A model generated the notes under the pieces. The model searched no databases. It worked only from the letters and a program-made list of their open reading frames with translations, and was not told the origin of the DNA. Below are positions 51,360-59,216 of a DNA stretch of 64,000 nt, one piece after another. Every line of letters starts with the position of its first letter. The first letter of the stretch is position 1. Where the stretch lies: the NCBI RefSeq assembly GCF_024172085.1, contig NZ_JAMZDZ010000001.1, positions 4,898,001 through 4,962,000 of the forward strand, read 5' to 3'. Source of the DNA: Hamadaea flava. Lineage in GTDB: Bacteria; Actinomycetota; Actinomycetes; Mycobacteriales; Micromonosporaceae. A program made the translations under genes and the position numbers.

Positions 51360-51944
51360 ATGCGAAAGGTTCTTGTTTCGATGCTGCTCGGGGCGGCTCT
51401 CCTCGGCGGCGCGACCGCCTGCGGACCTGCCGACGTCGCCGGCGCGACCGGCCAGGCCGCCGCAGAGTTCACTCCGGAGGGTGAGGCTTTGGTCGCTCTC
51501 GGCTTCGATCCGAGCGAAGTGGCCGCCGCCGAACCGGGATTCGCCGCCGCCGCGATCGCCCCGTCGTCCATCGTCGCCCCGTCGCCGTCCGGCAAGGGAG
51601 ACAAGGGACGGCTCGCCGACTCGGGCAAGCGCCGGGCGGTACGCGTGATGCTGGCGAAGAACACCCTGCACGGCGAGGCCGTGGTGCAGAAGAAGGACGG
51701 CACCACGATCACCGTTCTGGTCCAGAAGGGAGTGATCACCGAGCTGACCGCCGACCACGTGACCGTCAAGTCGGCCGACGGTTACACACTGACCTGGGCC
51801 CTCGGCGACCAGCTCCGCGTGGTCGAGAAGCGCAAGTCCGTCCAGCCCTCCGAAGTGAAGGTCGGGCAGCAGATCGGGGTGGCCGGCGCCAAGCAGCAGG
51901 ACGACGTGGTCGCCCGCTTCATCCTGATTCCAGCGCAGAAATAG
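51360..51944 (+). CDS. Putative lipoprotein
   Basis: A 194-residue exported protein. The signal peptide ends in a lipobox-like GATAC (MRKVLVSMLLGAALLGGATAC), so lipidation of Cys21 is likely. A Pro/Ala/Ser-rich linker (about 45-85) precedes a small beta-rich domain (about 95-194) with repeated strands (GTTITVLVQKGVITELTADHVTVKSADGYTLTW...). The domain resembles DUF5666-type or OB-like modules. It is divergent from the hypothetical gene with 151 bp between them. The function is unknown. Confidence 0.8.
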   Translation: MRKVLVSMLLGAALLGGATACGPADVAGATGQAAAEFTPEGEALVALGFDPSEVAAAEPGFAAAAIAPSSIVAPSPSGKGDKGRLADSGKRRAVRVMLAKNTLHGEAVVQKKDGTTITVLVQKGVITELTADHVTVKSADGYTLTWALGDQLRVVEKRKSVQPSEVKVGQQIGVAGAKQQDDVVARFILIPAQK

Positions 51945-52072
51945 TCGTTCGTCACCGGATCCAGTATTCTCAGCGGTGCTGCGGGCCTCGCAGCACCGCG
52001 ATTGTGCACCGGCGTCGGGTCAACGGCTACGCTGTCCCCGATCTGTCGGGGTGAGGCTGGAGTTCTGCCGCC

Positions 52073-52771
52073 ATGAAGCTTTCCATTTTGATGCCGGTTT
52101 ACAACGAGGAAGAGCGGCTGCCGGAGGCGCTGAAGCAGGCGCTGGCTGTCGAGTACCCCTGCGACGTCGAACTGGTCGTGGTCAACGACGGCAGCGCCGA
52201 CCGGACCCGGGAGATCCTGGAGAGCTGGGAGGACGCCCGGCTCCGCCCGATCAACCACGAACGCAACAAGGGCAAGGGCGCGGCGATCCGCACCGCGGTG
52301 GACGCGGCCGACGGGGACTACATGGTGATCCTCGACGCCGACCTGGAGTACGACCCGAAGGACATCCCGCGCCTGCTGGAGCCGGTGCTGGACGGCAAGG
52401 CCAAGATCGTCTACGGCAATCGGAGCTTCGGCGGGCACGCGGCCTTCTCGTTCTGGTATGTCATGGGCAACAAGGGGGTGACCCTGTTCGCCAACATCCT
52501 CTACAACAGCTACATCGGCGACCTCGAGACCTGCTACAAGCTCATGCCGCTGGAGCTGTACCGCTCGCTGGCGATCAAGTCCAAGGGCTTCGGCATGGAG
52601 GCGGAGGTCACCGGCAAGCTGCTGCGCCGCCGGCTGCGCCCCTACGAGGTGCCGATCAGCTACCACGCCCGCACGCGGGAAGAGGGCAAGAAGATCACCG
52701 CCATGGACGGGGTCGAAGCGCTGCTCATCCTCATGCGTGAGCGCCTCCGCCCGGTGCCTAAGCAGCGCTGA
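52073..52771 (+). CDS. GT2-family glycosyltransferase (polyprenol-phosphate type)
   Basis: A 232-residue GT-A enzyme. It has LSILMPVYNEEERLPEAL at the start, VVVNDGSADRTREIL, NKGKGAAIRTAVDAADGDY, the DXD motif in VILDADLEYDP, and the acceptor-side YNSYIGDLETCYKLM and SKGFGMEAEVT. This resembles Ppm1/DpgS-type glycosyltransferases that load sugars on polyprenol phosphate. No membrane helix is evident. The mRNA leader has a small hairpin (52036-52051). It overlaps the convergent oxidoreductase gene by 14 bp. Confidence 0.9.
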   Translation: MKLSILMPVYNEEERLPEALKQALAVEYPCDVELVVVNDGSADRTREILESWEDARLRPINHERNKGKGAAIRTAVDAADGDYMVILDADLEYDPKDIPRLLEPVLDGKAKIVYGNRSFGGHAAFSFWYVMGNKGVTLFANILYNSYIGDLETCYKLMPLELYRSLAIKSKGFGMEAEVTGKLLRRRLRPYEVPISYHARTREEGKKITAMDGVEALLILMRERLRPVPKQR

Positions 52772-53666
52772 CGGTCAGCACGACCTTCCCCAGATGAGCG
52801 TTGGCGGCCACGCGCTCATGCGCTTTCGCCGCCTCCTCCACCGGGAACGTCTCGTCGATCACGGGACGGATGCGACCGTCCTCGAGCATCGGCCACACCT
52901 GCTCGCGTACCGCTGAGACGATCGCGGCCTTCTCCGCCACGGGCCGCGACCGGAGCGTGGTGCCGGCGACCGTCAGGCGCTTGCTGACCAGCGCGCCGAG
53001 GTCCAGCTCCGCGCGGCGCCCGCCCTGCAGTCCGATGATCACGAGCCGGCCGCCGGTGGTCAAGGCCGTGACGTTCTTCCCCAGGTACGCGCCACCGATG
53101 ATGTCCAGGACAAGATCGGCCTGTACGCCGCTGAAGTCGTCCTCGCGATAGTCGAGGAGTTCGTCCGCGCCCAGCTCGCGCAACTTCTCGTGCTTCTCCC
53201 GCCGAGCCGTGGCGACCACCCGCGCGCCGAGCGCCTTCGCATACTGGATCGCGAATGTGCCGATCCCGCTGCCGCCACCGTGAATGAGCACGGTCTCGCC
53301 CGCGGCGAGCCGCCCGACCATGGTCACATTCGACCAGACCGTGCAGGCGACCTCAGGCAGCGCCGCCGCCTCGATCAGGCTCACACCCCGCGGAACGGGC
53401 AGGAGCTGACCCTCCGGCACGGCGACGCGCTCGGCATAGCCACCGCCCGCGAGCAGCGCACAGACCTCGGACCCGTCAGCCAGCCGGCCCGAGCACTCCA
53501 ACCCGAGGTACGCCGGCGCACCAGGCGGCGGCGGATAGAACCCCTGAACCTGCAACAGATCGGCCCGGTTCACCGCCGTCGCGGCGACCTCGACGAGCAC
53601 CTCGCCCGGACCCGGCTCGGGCTCGGGTACCTCGCGCCAGACGAGGTCACCAGTCATTGCACGCAT
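52758..53666 (-). CDS. NAD(P)H:quinone oxidoreductase, MDR family
   Basis: A 302-residue medium-chain dehydrogenase/reductase without zinc ligands, quinone-oxidoreductase (QOR/PIG3) type. The N-terminal GroES-like domain has ATAVNRADLLQVQGFYPPPPG, a PIG3-like signature. The Rossmann NADP site is GETVLIHGGGSGIGTFAIQYAKALGARVVATAR. It reduces quinones or alpha,beta-unsaturated carbonyls using NADPH. The start codon directly precedes the first conserved strand. Confidence 0.92.
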   Translation of the reverse strand: MRAMTGDLVWREVPEPEPGPGEVLVEVAATAVNRADLLQVQGFYPPPPGAPAYLGLECSGRLADGSEVCALLAGGGYAERVAVPEGQLLPVPRGVSLIEAAALPEVACTVWSNVTMVGRLAAGETVLIHGGGSGIGTFAIQYAKALGARVVATARREKHEKLRELGADELLDYREDDFSGVQADLVLDIIGGAYLGKNVTALTTGGRLVIIGLQGGRRAELDLGALVSKRLTVAGTTLRSRPVAEKAAIVSAVREQVWPMLEDGRIRPVIDETFPVEEAAKAHERVAANAHLGKVVLTVSAA

Positions 53667-53704
53667 GCCTGTAGGCTACGGTGCGGGTCCGTTCCGGCGG
53701 GCTT

Positions 53705-53791
53705 GGAGGGTTCGCCTAGTGGCCGAGGGCGGCGGTCTTGAAAACCGCTAAGGCAGCGATGTCTTCCAGGGTTCGAATCCCTGACCCTCCG
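53705..53791 (+). tRNA. tRNA-Ser(UGA)
   Basis: 87-nt class II tRNA. Acceptor GGAGGGT/ACCCTCC with discriminator G, D-arm CGCCTAGTGGCCGAGGGC, anticodon stem GGCGGTC TTGAAAA, a variable arm, and T-arm CAGGGTTCGAATCCCTG. CCA is not encoded. It reads UCA/UCG-type serine codons. Confidence 0.95.
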
Positions 53792-53867
53792 CAATTCCGC
53801 CGCTGTGTCGCTCCCGGCCGCGTAAACTCAGTCGATCTTGTCAGTCGGTCGGAGTTACGCTGCGCCG

Positions 53868-54374
53868 ATGGAGATTCGGCTGGCGACTTCGAGCGATCTG
53901 CCCGGCTGTTCGGCGATCGAAGTCGATGCGGGGCGGCTGTTCGCGGACGTCGGAATGGACGAGATCGCCGGGGATGAGGGCGCGCCGCTGTCGGTCCTGG
54001 CTGAGCATCAAACCGCTGGGCATGCCTGGGTCGCGGAGGTCGACGGAACCGTGGTCGGCTACCTGATCGCCATGCCTGTCGACGGCTGCCTGCACGTCGA
54101 GCAGATCTCTGTCCGGCCCGCGTACGGGCGACGGGGCATCGGCGCGGCGTTGCTGGAAGCGGCCGCGCAGTGCGCGCTCGCCGAGAACCGGTCGGCGATG
54201 ACCCTGACGACCTTCGTCGAGGTGTCGTGGAATGCGCCCTACTACGCACGGCACGGCTACCGCTTGCTCAGTGCGGACGAGTTGACGCCCGGCCTACAGG
54301 CGATCCGGGAGCGGGAAGCCGCCATGGGGCTGGACAAGTGGCCGCGTGCGGCGATGCGCCGCGACCTCCCCTAG
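53868..54374 (+). CDS. GNAT-family N-acetyltransferase
   Basis: A 168-residue acetyltransferase. The acetyl-CoA loop is VRPAYGRRGIGAALLEAA (about 85-102), preceded by HVEQISVRP and followed by NAPYYARHGYRLL, all standard GNAT motifs. TTACGCT with -10 TACGCT (53856-53861) lies 6 nt before ATG 53868: leaderless, which rules out the 10-residue longer start. The substrate is unknown. Confidence 0.88.
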   Translation: MEIRLATSSDLPGCSAIEVDAGRLFADVGMDEIAGDEGAPLSVLAEHQTAGHAWVAEVDGTVVGYLIAMPVDGCLHVEQISVRPAYGRRGIGAALLEAAAQCALAENRSAMTLTTFVEVSWNAPYYARHGYRLLSADELTPGLQAIREREAAMGLDKWPRAAMRRDLP

Positions 54375-54433
54375 TCGCGCCGATCCGCAGCAGCCGCGCT
54401 GGCATGACCTAGCCGCGCGACGTGCCTCAGGCG

Positions 54434-54474
54434 GCGGAGTTGATCAGGTGCTCGCGGAGTTGATCAGGCTGCTC
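54434..54474. repeat. 20-bp tandem direct repeat
   Basis: GCGGAGTTGATCAGG + TGCTC (54434-54453), followed at once by GCGGAGTTGATCAGG + CTGCTC (54454-54474). It is intergenic, between the GNAT and FhuF-like genes. Neither coding nor clearly regulatory. Confidence 0.6.
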
Positions 54475-54543
54475 GGGACACGACACGCCGGTTGATCACG
54501 ACCGATAGTTCATGATCGCGCGGAAAGCCCCTGGGGGAGCGGG

Positions 54544-55311
54544 TCAGGGGCGGATGCAGCAGCCGCTGCAGATCTTCGGCTGGTCCAGGGTGAACGCCAA
54601 GCAGCACGTCTTGCGCTGGACGGACATCCCCGAGTCGCTCGCGCAGACGTCCACGAGGTCGTCGAGCTCGAGCGCAGTGAGCAGGCGTAGCAGCGATTCG
54701 TGGGTGGAGCCGGGGAGCGCGTCGCTGGCCCGGATCATCCCGTACGCGATCCCGGACGCGACCGAGCCGAGCAGCGTACGCCGGCCGACGCGGACTTCGG
54801 TGCGGATCGCGTCGAGCAGCGGGTCGAGGTGCCGCTCGAGCAGCTGCGTACGCAGTGTGGCGAGCAGTTCGTCCTCGTCGGCGACGACGACCGTGCCCGG
54901 TGTTCCGGCGAGGGTGTCGGACGGGAGCACGGCGAACGGTGCCGGGGCGGTGCCGATGGTGAGGAACGGCGCCTCGTCGTGGAACTGGGCGTACGTCGTG
55001 TCGGCCGTCAGCAGCGGGACGCGTCGCGCCGCCGCCCAGCTCAGTACGGTCGGCAGACTGGCCCAGTAGCTGTAGCTCTTCCACGCCAGGGTGGCTGCCG
55101 CGTGCGGGGCCGCGTTCCAGCGCCGGGCGGCCGCCTGAAGCAGGAGGTCGAGGCCCTCGGGCTCGGTCAGCTTGCTCGCTCGCACCCATCCGGGGCCGGG
55201 CAGGACGCCCAGCCGGATCGCCTTCGCGGCGTCCATCACGGCGAGGGCGTTCGCGGCAGGCGCCCAGGCCACAGGGGTACGCCGAGGCGGTGCGAGCACC
55301 CCTGCCGTCAT
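54544..55311 (-). CDS. FhuF-like ferric iron reductase
   Basis: A 255-residue protein with a C-terminal CC-x10-CxxC cluster (TCCLAFTLDQPKICSGCC) characteristic of FhuF-type 2Fe-2S proteins that reduce ferric siderophores in the cytoplasm. The body has the helical FhuF/FhuF-like layout (RRWNAAPHAAATLAWKSYSYW; an Ala-rich linker). ATG 55311 is preferred, with GTG 55320 possible. An iron box lies about 70 bp upstream, so iron-repressed expression is expected. Confidence 0.85.
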   Translation of the reverse strand: MTAGVLAPPRRTPVAWAPAANALAVMDAAKAIRLGVLPGPGWVRASKLTEPEGLDLLLQAAARRWNAAPHAAATLAWKSYSYWASLPTVLSWAAARRVPLLTADTTYAQFHDEAPFLTIGTAPAPFAVLPSDTLAGTPGTVVVADEDELLATLRTQLLERHLDPLLDAIRTEVRVGRRTLLGSVASGIAYGMIRASDALPGSTHESLLRLLTALELDDLVDVCASDSGMSVQRKTCCLAFTLDQPKICSGCCIRP

Positions 55312-55379
55312 CCCAGCCACCCTTCGGCCAACCTGTCCGGACTGCCCTCACGGAGAGCAACCGGGCCAGCGTAGCGCCA

Positions 55380-55398
55380 TTAGGCTAGGCTTACCAGA
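55380..55398. promoter_or_regulatory. IdeR/DmdR-type iron box
   Basis: TTAGGCTAGGCTTACCAGA matches the IdeR consensus TTAGGTTAGGCTAACCTAA at 15 of 19 positions. It is about 70 bp upstream of the fhuF-like start and 200 bp upstream of the divergent Xre-deformylase gene. Confidence 0.75.
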
Positions 55399-55600
55399 CC
55401 GGGGTGCCCCTTCCTTTCCCAGTGTGACCGGATTTACCACTCGTGGCGGCCTGTTCCCGGAGATGAGTTCGCCCTTTGTCAAGCCACTTGTCGGGTATTC
55501 ATCACGATCATCACATAGATAGTCGTGCGCCCGAGACTGGAATCCTCACGCGCGCGAGCCACCGCGAACCGGCCGGACCCGCGCGGAGCGGAGGGTGGCA

Positions 55601-57211
55601 ATGGCGACGTCGGGGGCCGACCGTGCGGCGGAAGCGTTTGCAAGCGAGCTGGCTCGCTGGCGGCTGGACCGCGGCATGTCCAAGAAACAGTTGGCCGGAC
55701 TCATGGGTTTCGATCCGTCCTACGTCAGCCACATCGAGGGACGACGGCATCGGCCGACCGAGGACTTCGCCCGCCGGGCCGAAGCGGTGCTGGCCACGGC
55801 AGGTGCGCTCTGGCAGCGGTTTCAGGAGTACGAGGAGGCTCGGCACGGCCGATCGGCAGCGCTGATCGCCCGGGACTCGCCGATGCCGCCGCAGTGGCTG
55901 CCGCCGGGGACCGGACTGGTGGTCGAGCACGAGGAAGCACTGCTCACCTACCGCGATGGCCAGTACGTGACCACCGTCCGGCGATCGCTCTACAACGCCG
56001 GCGTCGAGCCGGTCAGCCGCTACCTCATCCGCGTTGCGGTGGACCGTTTTCCGGGCGATCCGCAGCGGTCCAACCGGCATCACCGGGAGCATCCGCTGGA
56101 ACTCGACGAGCTGGAACTCCAGGCGTCGTGCGGCGACGGTGCGGCGTACGAGCGGATGCACTGGCGGGTGAAGCAGGACCGCGACGCCTTCAAGGAGATC
56201 TGGCTGCTCTTCGAGAACGAGGACGGCCGCTTTCCGCTGTACCCCGGCGAACGGACCGCGGTGACCTACAGCTACCGCGTCGGCGAGGGGAAGTGGGGCA
56301 GCTGGTTCCAGCGGGCAGTCCGCCTGCCGACCCGGCGGATGACCGTGCGGATCGACCTGCCCCAGGCGCTCGACCCACAGGTGTGGGGCGTCGAGACCTC
56401 CATGTCGGCCGAGGAGACCCCGCTGCGTACCCTCATCGAGAAGCAGATGGAGGGTGACCGGGCGATCTTCACCTGGACCACCGACAATCCCAGCTTGAAC
56501 GCGCGATTCCGCCTGCAGTGGCGGTTCCGCGCGGTGTCGTCAGCGCCCCCGGCGCTGCATCTGCCCACCGGCGCGGCGGGCCAGCCGCTGGCGCCGCGCC
56601 TGGCGTCGGTCGGAGTGGTGCAGTGGCCGCCGCCCAGCGAGCGGGAGCCCACCGCGGGTCGGTTGCGCGCGGCGGCCAACGGAGGTCATCCACTGAGGAC
56701 TCGTGCCCGGCGGCTGGAGCTGCCGGACGAGGAGGAGCAGGCCCGGCTGATCGTCGCCGACCTGACGGTGGCGCTGGAGGAGATCGGCCGGCTGCACCCC
56801 TTCAACAAGGGCATGGGCCTGGCCGCGCCGCAGCTCGGCGTGGACGCGGCTGCCGCGGTCATCCGCCAGCCCGGTCGCGGCGAGCCGTTCGTGCTGCTCA
56901 ACCCGGTGATCGTGGAGGAGTCCCGGCAGGCGGACGAGCAACCGGAGGGCTGTCTGTCCTATTTCGACTTCCGGGGCTGGGTCCGAAGGCCGCTGCGCAT
57001 CGTGATCGAGCATCAGCGCTTCGACGGCGGCCGGGTGGTGAGCACGTTCGAACGCGGCCTGGCCCGGCTGGTCGGGCACGAGGTCGACCATCTGGCCGGG
57101 CGACTCTACGTCGACCGGATGCCGCTCGACGCGCCGCTGATTCCGTTGGCCGACTACAGCTCGGGACCGTGGGTCTACGATCAGCAGCCGTTGGAGCAGA
57201 GGGCCTGGTAG
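55601..57211 (+). CDS. Xre-HTH / peptide deformylase fusion
   Basis: A 536-residue three-part protein. An Xre-type HTH (SKKQLAGLMGFDPSYVSHIEGRRHRP, about 26-51) is followed by an uncharacterised beta-rich domain (about 110-325; segments such as GKWGSWFQRAVRLPTRRM). A Pro-rich linker leads to a peptide deformylase domain with all three motifs: GMGLAAPQLG (near 405), EGCLSY (near 449) and HEVDH (near 493), so the metal ligands Cys, His, His and catalytic Glu are intact. Deformylases normally stand alone and remove formyl from new proteins. ATG 55601 has a GGAGGG site; GTG 55595 is possible. It ends 31 bp inside the convergent CPBP gene. Confidence 0.9.
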   Translation: MATSGADRAAEAFASELARWRLDRGMSKKQLAGLMGFDPSYVSHIEGRRHRPTEDFARRAEAVLATAGALWQRFQEYEEARHGRSAALIARDSPMPPQWLPPGTGLVVEHEEALLTYRDGQYVTTVRRSLYNAGVEPVSRYLIRVAVDRFPGDPQRSNRHHREHPLELDELELQASCGDGAAYERMHWRVKQDRDAFKEIWLLFENEDGRFPLYPGERTAVTYSYRVGEGKWGSWFQRAVRLPTRRMTVRIDLPQALDPQVWGVETSMSAEETPLRTLIEKQMEGDRAIFTWTTDNPSLNARFRLQWRFRAVSSAPPALHLPTGAAGQPLAPRLASVGVVQWPPPSEREPTAGRLRAAANGGHPLRTRARRLELPDEEEQARLIVADLTVALEEIGRLHPFNKGMGLAAPQLGVDAAAAVIRQPGRGEPFVLLNPVIVEESRQADEQPEGCLSYFDFRGWVRRPLRIVIEHQRFDGGRVVSTFERGLARLVGHEVDHLAGRLYVDRMPLDAPLIPLADYSSGPWVYDQQPLEQRAW

Positions 57212-57924
57212 CCGACGAACGCCACCACGTCGAGCAGCGTGTGCGCGACGATCAGCGGCCCGACCCGCCGCCACTTCAGGTAGACGAGCGCGAACACCAC
57301 GCCCATGATCGCGTTTCCGACGAAACCGCCGAACCCCTGATAGAGGTGGTAGGAACCGCGCAGCAGCGCGCTGGCCGCGATGACCGCGGGGATCGACCAG
57401 CGCAGCTCGCGTAGCCGCGTGATCAGGTACCCGACCACGATCACCTCTTCCAGCACCGCGTTCTGCACGGCGGAGAGGATCAGCACCGGCACGGACCACC
57501 ACAGGCTCGGCAGCCCCGACGCGCTCACATCGGTGTTCAGGCCGAGAGCGCGCGCACCGAAGTAAAGACCAAGCCCCGGAATCCCGACCAGCGCGGCCAG
57601 CGCCGCGCCCCCGCCCAGGTCGAACCACGGCCGTCGCAGGTCCAGACCGAGGACCAGGCGCGGCCGTCCGGGGTCCCGATTCAGCAAGTGGTACGCGAGC
57701 CCGACCACCACGAGGGCGAAGAAGATGTCGAGCAGCTGGTACGTGAGGTCGAAGTACGGCCGGACCGAACGGGAGACGTTGAGCGCCGACGTCTGACTGG
57801 ACAACGGACCGGGCTTGGTCAGTTTGGCGATCAGCGACACCAACGAATAAATCGCCGATTGTCCAAGTGAAAGGCCGAGGACCAGTAGCAACTCGTTGCG
57901 ACGGCGTACCGCGAGGTTCCTCAC
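57181..57924 (-). CDS. CPBP-family intramembrane metalloprotease (CAAX/Abi type)
   Basis: A protein of about 247 residues with seven or eight membrane helices. CPBP motifs: EEVIVVGYL (motif 1, with Val where Arg is usual in EExxxR), LLRGSYHLYQG (motif 2 with His) and AHTLLDVVAFVG (motif 3). Members cleave prenylated or membrane proteins or protect against bacteriocins. Several GTG starts (57924, 57933, 57963) are possible; the first gives the best N-terminus. It is divergent from the flavohemoglobin-like gene with a palindrome between. Confidence 0.85.
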   Translation of the reverse strand: MRNLAVRRRNELLLVLGLSLGQSAIYSLVSLIAKLTKPGPLSSQTSALNVSRSVRPYFDLTYQLLDIFFALVVVGLAYHLLNRDPGRPRLVLGLDLRRPWFDLGGGAALAALVGIPGLGLYFGARALGLNTDVSASGLPSLWWSVPVLILSAVQNAVLEEVIVVGYLITRLRELRWSIPAVIAASALLRGSYHLYQGFGGFVGNAIMGVVFALVYLKWRRVGPLIVAHTLLDVVAFVGYQALCSNGC

Positions 57925-57935
57925 GCACCGCACTA

Positions 57936-57952
57936 TCGCACAAGTTGTGCGA
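57936..57952. promoter_or_regulatory. 17-bp palindrome between CPBP and flavohemoglobin genes
   Basis: Perfect 8-bp arms TCGCACAA (57936-57943) and TTGTGCGA (57945-57952) with a single central G. It sits in the ~60-bp divergent promoter region, covering either promoter. It matches none of the NO, iron or redox consensus sequences I can recall. Confidence 0.65.
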
Positions 57953-57985
57953 CTCGCCGTCACTGATTGTCGCGAGAGTCGTTAC

Positions 57986-59098
57986 GTGTCCGACCTACAA
58001 CGGCTGTTGAAGGAGTCCTGGACCCTCGTCGAAGAGGACCAGGACAAGTTGGCCGGCTACTTCTACGCCCGCATCTTCCTAGGTCGTCCCGAAGTCAGAG
58101 ACCTGTTTCCGGTCACCATGGACGTCCAGCGAGCCCGTCTGCTGGGCGCGATCGTCAGCGCCATCCAGACCGTCGACGATCCCGAACGATTCGACGAGTA
58201 CCTGCGGTCCCTCGGCCGCGACCACCGCAAGTTCCAAGTCGTCCCGGAGCAGTACGAAGTAGTCGGCGCCGCGCTGCTGGAAGCGCTGCGCACCTTCGGC
58301 CGGGGCGATTGGACTCCCGAGTACGACCAGGCGTGGCGGGACGCGTACGACGTCATCGCGCGCAAGATGCTGGCCGGAGCGGAGGCCGACACCAATCCCG
58401 CATTCGTCCACGCCGAGGTCGTCAGCCACGAACGGCGCGGGCGCGACATCGGCATCATGCGCGTACGCCCGCTGCAACACCTGGAATTCCGCCCAGGCCA
58501 GTACGTCAGCCTGGAATGCCCGAAGTACCAGCCGCGCGTCTGGCGTACCTATTCCATCGCCAACGCGCCCCGGGCCGACGGCACCATGGACTTTCACATC
58601 CGGGCGCTGGGCGCGGGCTGGGTCTCCGGCGCGCTGGTCCGGCGTACGCTTCCCGGCGACATGCTCCGGCTGGCGGCTCCGATGGGAACCATGGCCGTCG
58701 ACCGGCGATCGCAGCGCGACATCGTGCTGATCGCCGGCGGCACCGGGCTGGCGCCGATCAAGGCGATCATCGAGGAGTTGGCGACCTTCAACCGGACCCG
58801 GTGGGTGCACGTGTTCTACGGCGCGCGGGATCGGGACGACCTCTACGACCTGCCCGACCTGCAACGTCTGGCGAGCGTCTTCCCGTGGCTGTCGCTGATG
58901 CCGGTCTGCTCGCACGATTCCGGCTGGGGCGGGGAGGAGGGTCTGCTCAGCGAGGTCGTACGCCGCTACGGCCCGTGGCAGGACCACGACTTCTACCTGT
59001 CCGGCTCGCCCGCGATGATCCGCGCGACGCTGCGGGCGCTCAACGAGCTCCAGGTCCCGTCGATGCGGGTGAAGTACGACGCCTTCGCCGACTACTAG
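57986..59098 (+). CDS. Flavohemoglobin-like protein (globin + FAD/NAD reductase)
   Basis: A 370-residue two-domain protein. The globin domain (about 1-130) has the helix-B Tyr in LAGYFYARIF and a candidate proximal His in LGRDHRKFQVV. The reductase domain (about 145-370) has the FAD motif RVWRTYSIAN and the NAD motif LIAGGTGLAPIKAIIEEL, then FYGARDRDDLYDLP and YLSGSPAMIRA. This is the Hmp layout; the usual function is NO dioxygenation. GTG 57986 gives the natural globin start; a longer frame to 57896 overlaps the divergent promoter. A strong terminator follows. Confidence 0.92.
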   Translation: MSDLQRLLKESWTLVEEDQDKLAGYFYARIFLGRPEVRDLFPVTMDVQRARLLGAIVSAIQTVDDPERFDEYLRSLGRDHRKFQVVPEQYEVVGAALLEALRTFGRGDWTPEYDQAWRDAYDVIARKMLAGAEADTNPAFVHAEVVSHERRGRDIGIMRVRPLQHLEFRPGQYVSLECPKYQPRVWRTYSIANAPRADGTMDFHIRALGAGWVSGALVRRTLPGDMLRLAAPMGTMAVDRRSQRDIVLIAGGTGLAPIKAIIEELATFNRTRWVHVFYGARDRDDLYDLPDLQRLASVFPWLSLMPVCSHDSGWGGEEGLLSEVVRRYGPWQDHDFYLSGSPAMIRATLRALNELQVPSMRVKYDAFADY

Positions 59099-59110
59099 GC
59101 CAGTACGCGA

Positions 59111-59141
59111 AGGAGGCCGGGCGAATCTCGCCCGGCCTCCT
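59111..59141 (+). terminator. Terminator after flavohemoglobin gene
   Basis: 14-bp perfect arms AGGAGGCCGGGCGA (59111-59124) and complement (59128-59141), loop ATC, then TCTCGTTTCTTC: a classic intrinsic terminator. Confidence 0.9.
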
Positions 59142-59173
59142 CTCGTTTCTTCGATCAGCTGCACGATGTGCGA

Positions 59174-59200
59174 GGGGCCGGGCGGAATCCGCCCGGCCCC
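59174..59200 (-). terminator. Terminator of the repeat-protein gene
   Basis: 12-bp perfect arms GGGGCCGGGCGG (59174-59185) and complement (59189-59200), loop 3 nt, 17 bp beyond the minus-strand gene end. Its stem core resembles the plus-strand terminator just upstream. Confidence 0.8.
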
Positions 59201-59216
59201 CAACGGTTTTCGAGGA

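Noticed and set aside
50774-51769. 331-residue version of the minus-strand hypothetical
   Set aside because: The N-terminal 187 residues are antisense to the lipoprotein gene; conserved-looking sequence begins only at ATG 51208.
57896-57985. Longer start of the flavohemoglobin-like gene
   Set aside because: Would extend through the divergent promoter and palindrome; the globin domain starts at GTG 57986.
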